A stretch of 6,698 bases of DNA from assembly GCA_021779435.1 (NCBI GenBank), contig JAJYAR010000153.1:1-6698 (forward strand). Reading direction: 5' to 3'. Positions 5,454-6,698 of this stretch are shown piece by piece (positions within the stretch are counted from its first letter, which is position 1; the number at the start of each line of letters is the position of its first letter). The position numbers were made by a program, and so were the translations under genes. This stretch comes from a bacterium. Its GTDB lineage: Bacteria > Verrucomicrobiota > Verrucomicrobiae > JAJYAR01. A model generated the notes under the pieces. The model made no database searches. It saw nothing but the letters and a program-made list of their open reading frames with translations, and was not told the DNA's origin.

Positions 5454-6698
5454 ATGCGTGCGGAACGTGACTCCATGGGCGAACTGCCCGTACCCGACGA
5501 TGCGCTCTATGGCGCGTCCACCCAGCGTGCGGTCTTGAATTTTCCGGTGAGCGGCCGGCCTTTGCCGGAGGGGTTTGTCCGCGGGCTCGGCTTGGTGAAG
5601 CTGGCGTGCGCACGTGCGAACGAGGAACTCGGGCTTCTTCCACCGGAGAAAAGCCGGATGATCCGGGAGGTCGCGCGAGAGATCGCCGACGGCAGGCTCA
5701 TGTCCCAGTTCCCGCTGGATGTCTTCCAGACGGGCTCCGGCACGTCCGCCAACATGAACGCGAACGAGGTCATCGCCAACCGGGCCAGCCAGCTCGCCGG
5801 ATTCGCGCTCGGCTCGAAACGGCCGATCCACCCGAACGATGACGTCAATCTTGGCCAGTCCTCGAACGACGTCATTCCGACAACGCTGCACGTCAGCGTT
5901 GCGCTGGCGTTGCACACGCGGCTCGTGCCGGCGCTCGACGGGCTCGCTGCCGCGCTGGAGCGCAAGAGCGGCGAGTTCGCGAACGTGGTGAAGATCGGGC
6001 GCACGCACCTGATGGACGCGACGCCGCTCACGTTGGGCCAGGAGTTTTCGGGCTATGCCGCGCAGGCGCGGAAGGCGGCGGCGCGGGCGCGGCGCGGCAT
6101 CGAGGTCCTCTCGGAGCTGGCGATCGGCGGCACTGCCGTCGGAACCGGGATCAACTGCCACGAGGATTTCGCGGCGGCCGTTTGCCGCGTCCTGAACGAG
6201 GAGACGGGCCTCGGGTTTCGCGAGGCCGCGAACCATTTCGAGGCGCAGGGCGGGCGGGACGACGCGGTCGAGGTCGCCGGCATCCTCTTGGCAGTTGCGG
6301 CGTCGCTCACGAAGATCGCGAACGACATCCGACTCCTCGGGTCTGGACCGCGAGCGGGGCTGGCTGAACTCCGGCTTCCCGCGACGCAGCCCGGATCGTC
6401 GATCATGCCCGGCAAGGTGAACCCCGTCATGAGCGAGATGCTGGTTCAGGTGTGCCTTTACGTGAACGGTCTTTCGCAGACGGTCGCGCTGTGTGGCCGC
6501 GACGGACACCTCGAGCTGAACGTAACCCTGCCGCTGATGGCGCATTGCCTGCACGAGTCGATCCACTGCCTTGCGAATGGGGTGGGGGTCTTCGCGCAGC
6601 GCTGTGTCGACGGGCTCGAGGCGGACTCGGAGCGCTGCCGTGAACTCGTGGACCGCTCGCTGATGCTGGTGACCGCGTTGAATCCGTACATTGGTTAC
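5454..6698 (+). CDS. fumC: Class II fumarate hydratase (3' partial)
   Basis: Interconverts fumarate and malate in the TCA cycle; iron-free, cytoplasmic and homotetrameric in the family. 415 codons run off the window end; the family is about 460 residues, so roughly 45-50 are missing. The N-terminus RAERDSMGELPVP with YGASTQRA is the family opening. Also visible: QTGSGTSANMNANEV (92-106), GQSSND (134-139), GRTHLMDATPLTLGQE (182-197) with catalytic-type His185, GGTAVGTGIN (225-234), and the fumarase/aspartase signature GSSIMPGKVNP (314-324) with the mobile-loop serines. ELNV (354-357) and SLMLVTALNPYIGY match the family C-terminal domain. Aspartase and argininosuccinate lyase share the signature, but the overall sequence favours fumarase. 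ATG 5433 is in frame and would add seven residues with no family counterpart. There is no Shine-Dalgarno before either start. No frameshift seen. Confidence 0.95.
   Translation, partial: MRAERDSMGELPVPDDALYGASTQRAVLNFPVSGRPLPEGFVRGLGLVKLACARANEELGLLPPEKSRMIREVAREIADGRLMSQFPLDVFQTGSGTSANMNANEVIANRASQLAGFALGSKRPIHPNDDVNLGQSSNDVIPTTLHVSVALALHTRLVPALDGLAAALERKSGEFANVVKIGRTHLMDATPLTLGQEFSGYAAQARKAAARARRGIEVLSELAIGGTAVGTGINCHEDFAAAVCRVLNEETGLGFREAANHFEAQGGRDDAVEVAGILLAVAASLTKIANDIRLLGSGPRAGLAELRLPATQPGSSIMPGKVNPVMSEMLVQVCLYVNGLSQTVALCGRDGHLELNVTLPLMAHCLHESIHCLANGVGVFAQRCVDGLEADSERCRELVDRSLMLVTALNPYIGY

Noticed and set aside
5442..6566. A 374-codon open frame on the - strand
   Set aside because: Antisense to fumC, Arg-rich and without a recognisable domain. 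The + strand frame matches fumarase along its whole length.

Overview
The window is GC-rich bacterial DNA with every real gene on the + strand. The best guess at the source is Verrucomicrobiota, probably an Opitutaceae-like organism. This rests on recognised protein styles, not on a search: a Gly/Ser/Thr-rich secreted Ig-repeat protein ending in two copies of a module I associate with that group, an ECF sigma factor with a non-zinc membrane partner, and intergenic DNA full of short palindromes and 10-bp repeats. No start codon has a recognisable Shine-Dalgarno sequence.

Layout. Bases 2-2167 hold the 3' part of a large surface or secreted protein, with its start outside the window: bacterial Ig-like (Big_7-type) repeats, a Gly/Ser-rich beta-type middle region, and two tandem 140-residue C-terminal modules. 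Bases 2168-2485 are intergenic and carry three related GC-rich palindromes, two of them as a head-to-head inverted pair. Next come a long-chain polyprenyl diphosphate synthase (about 2486-3490), an ECF-type sigma-70 factor (3547-4182) and, overlapping it by 4 bp, a single-pass membrane protein (4179-4952) that is probably the anti-sigma factor. Bases 4953-5453 are noncoding and repeat-dense: a hairpin, a fourth palindrome, two inverted pairs of a roughly 31-nt element and two decamer-phased arrays. From about 5454 to the end of the window runs a class II fumarase (fumC), cut off at its 3' end.

How the genes relate. The sigma gene and its membrane partner form a translationally coupled pair, the usual layout of an envelope-signal-responsive regulator. 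The prenyl synthase likely makes the quinone side chain (or a related long polyprenyl diphosphate), and fumarase is a TCA-cycle enzyme. Both are housekeeping genes, and nothing in the sequence ties them to the sigma pair. I see no phage, insertion sequence, CRISPR, tRNA or rRNA. The least ordinary items are the cysteine-free putative anti-sigma factor, the duplicated C-terminal module and the layered intergenic repeats.
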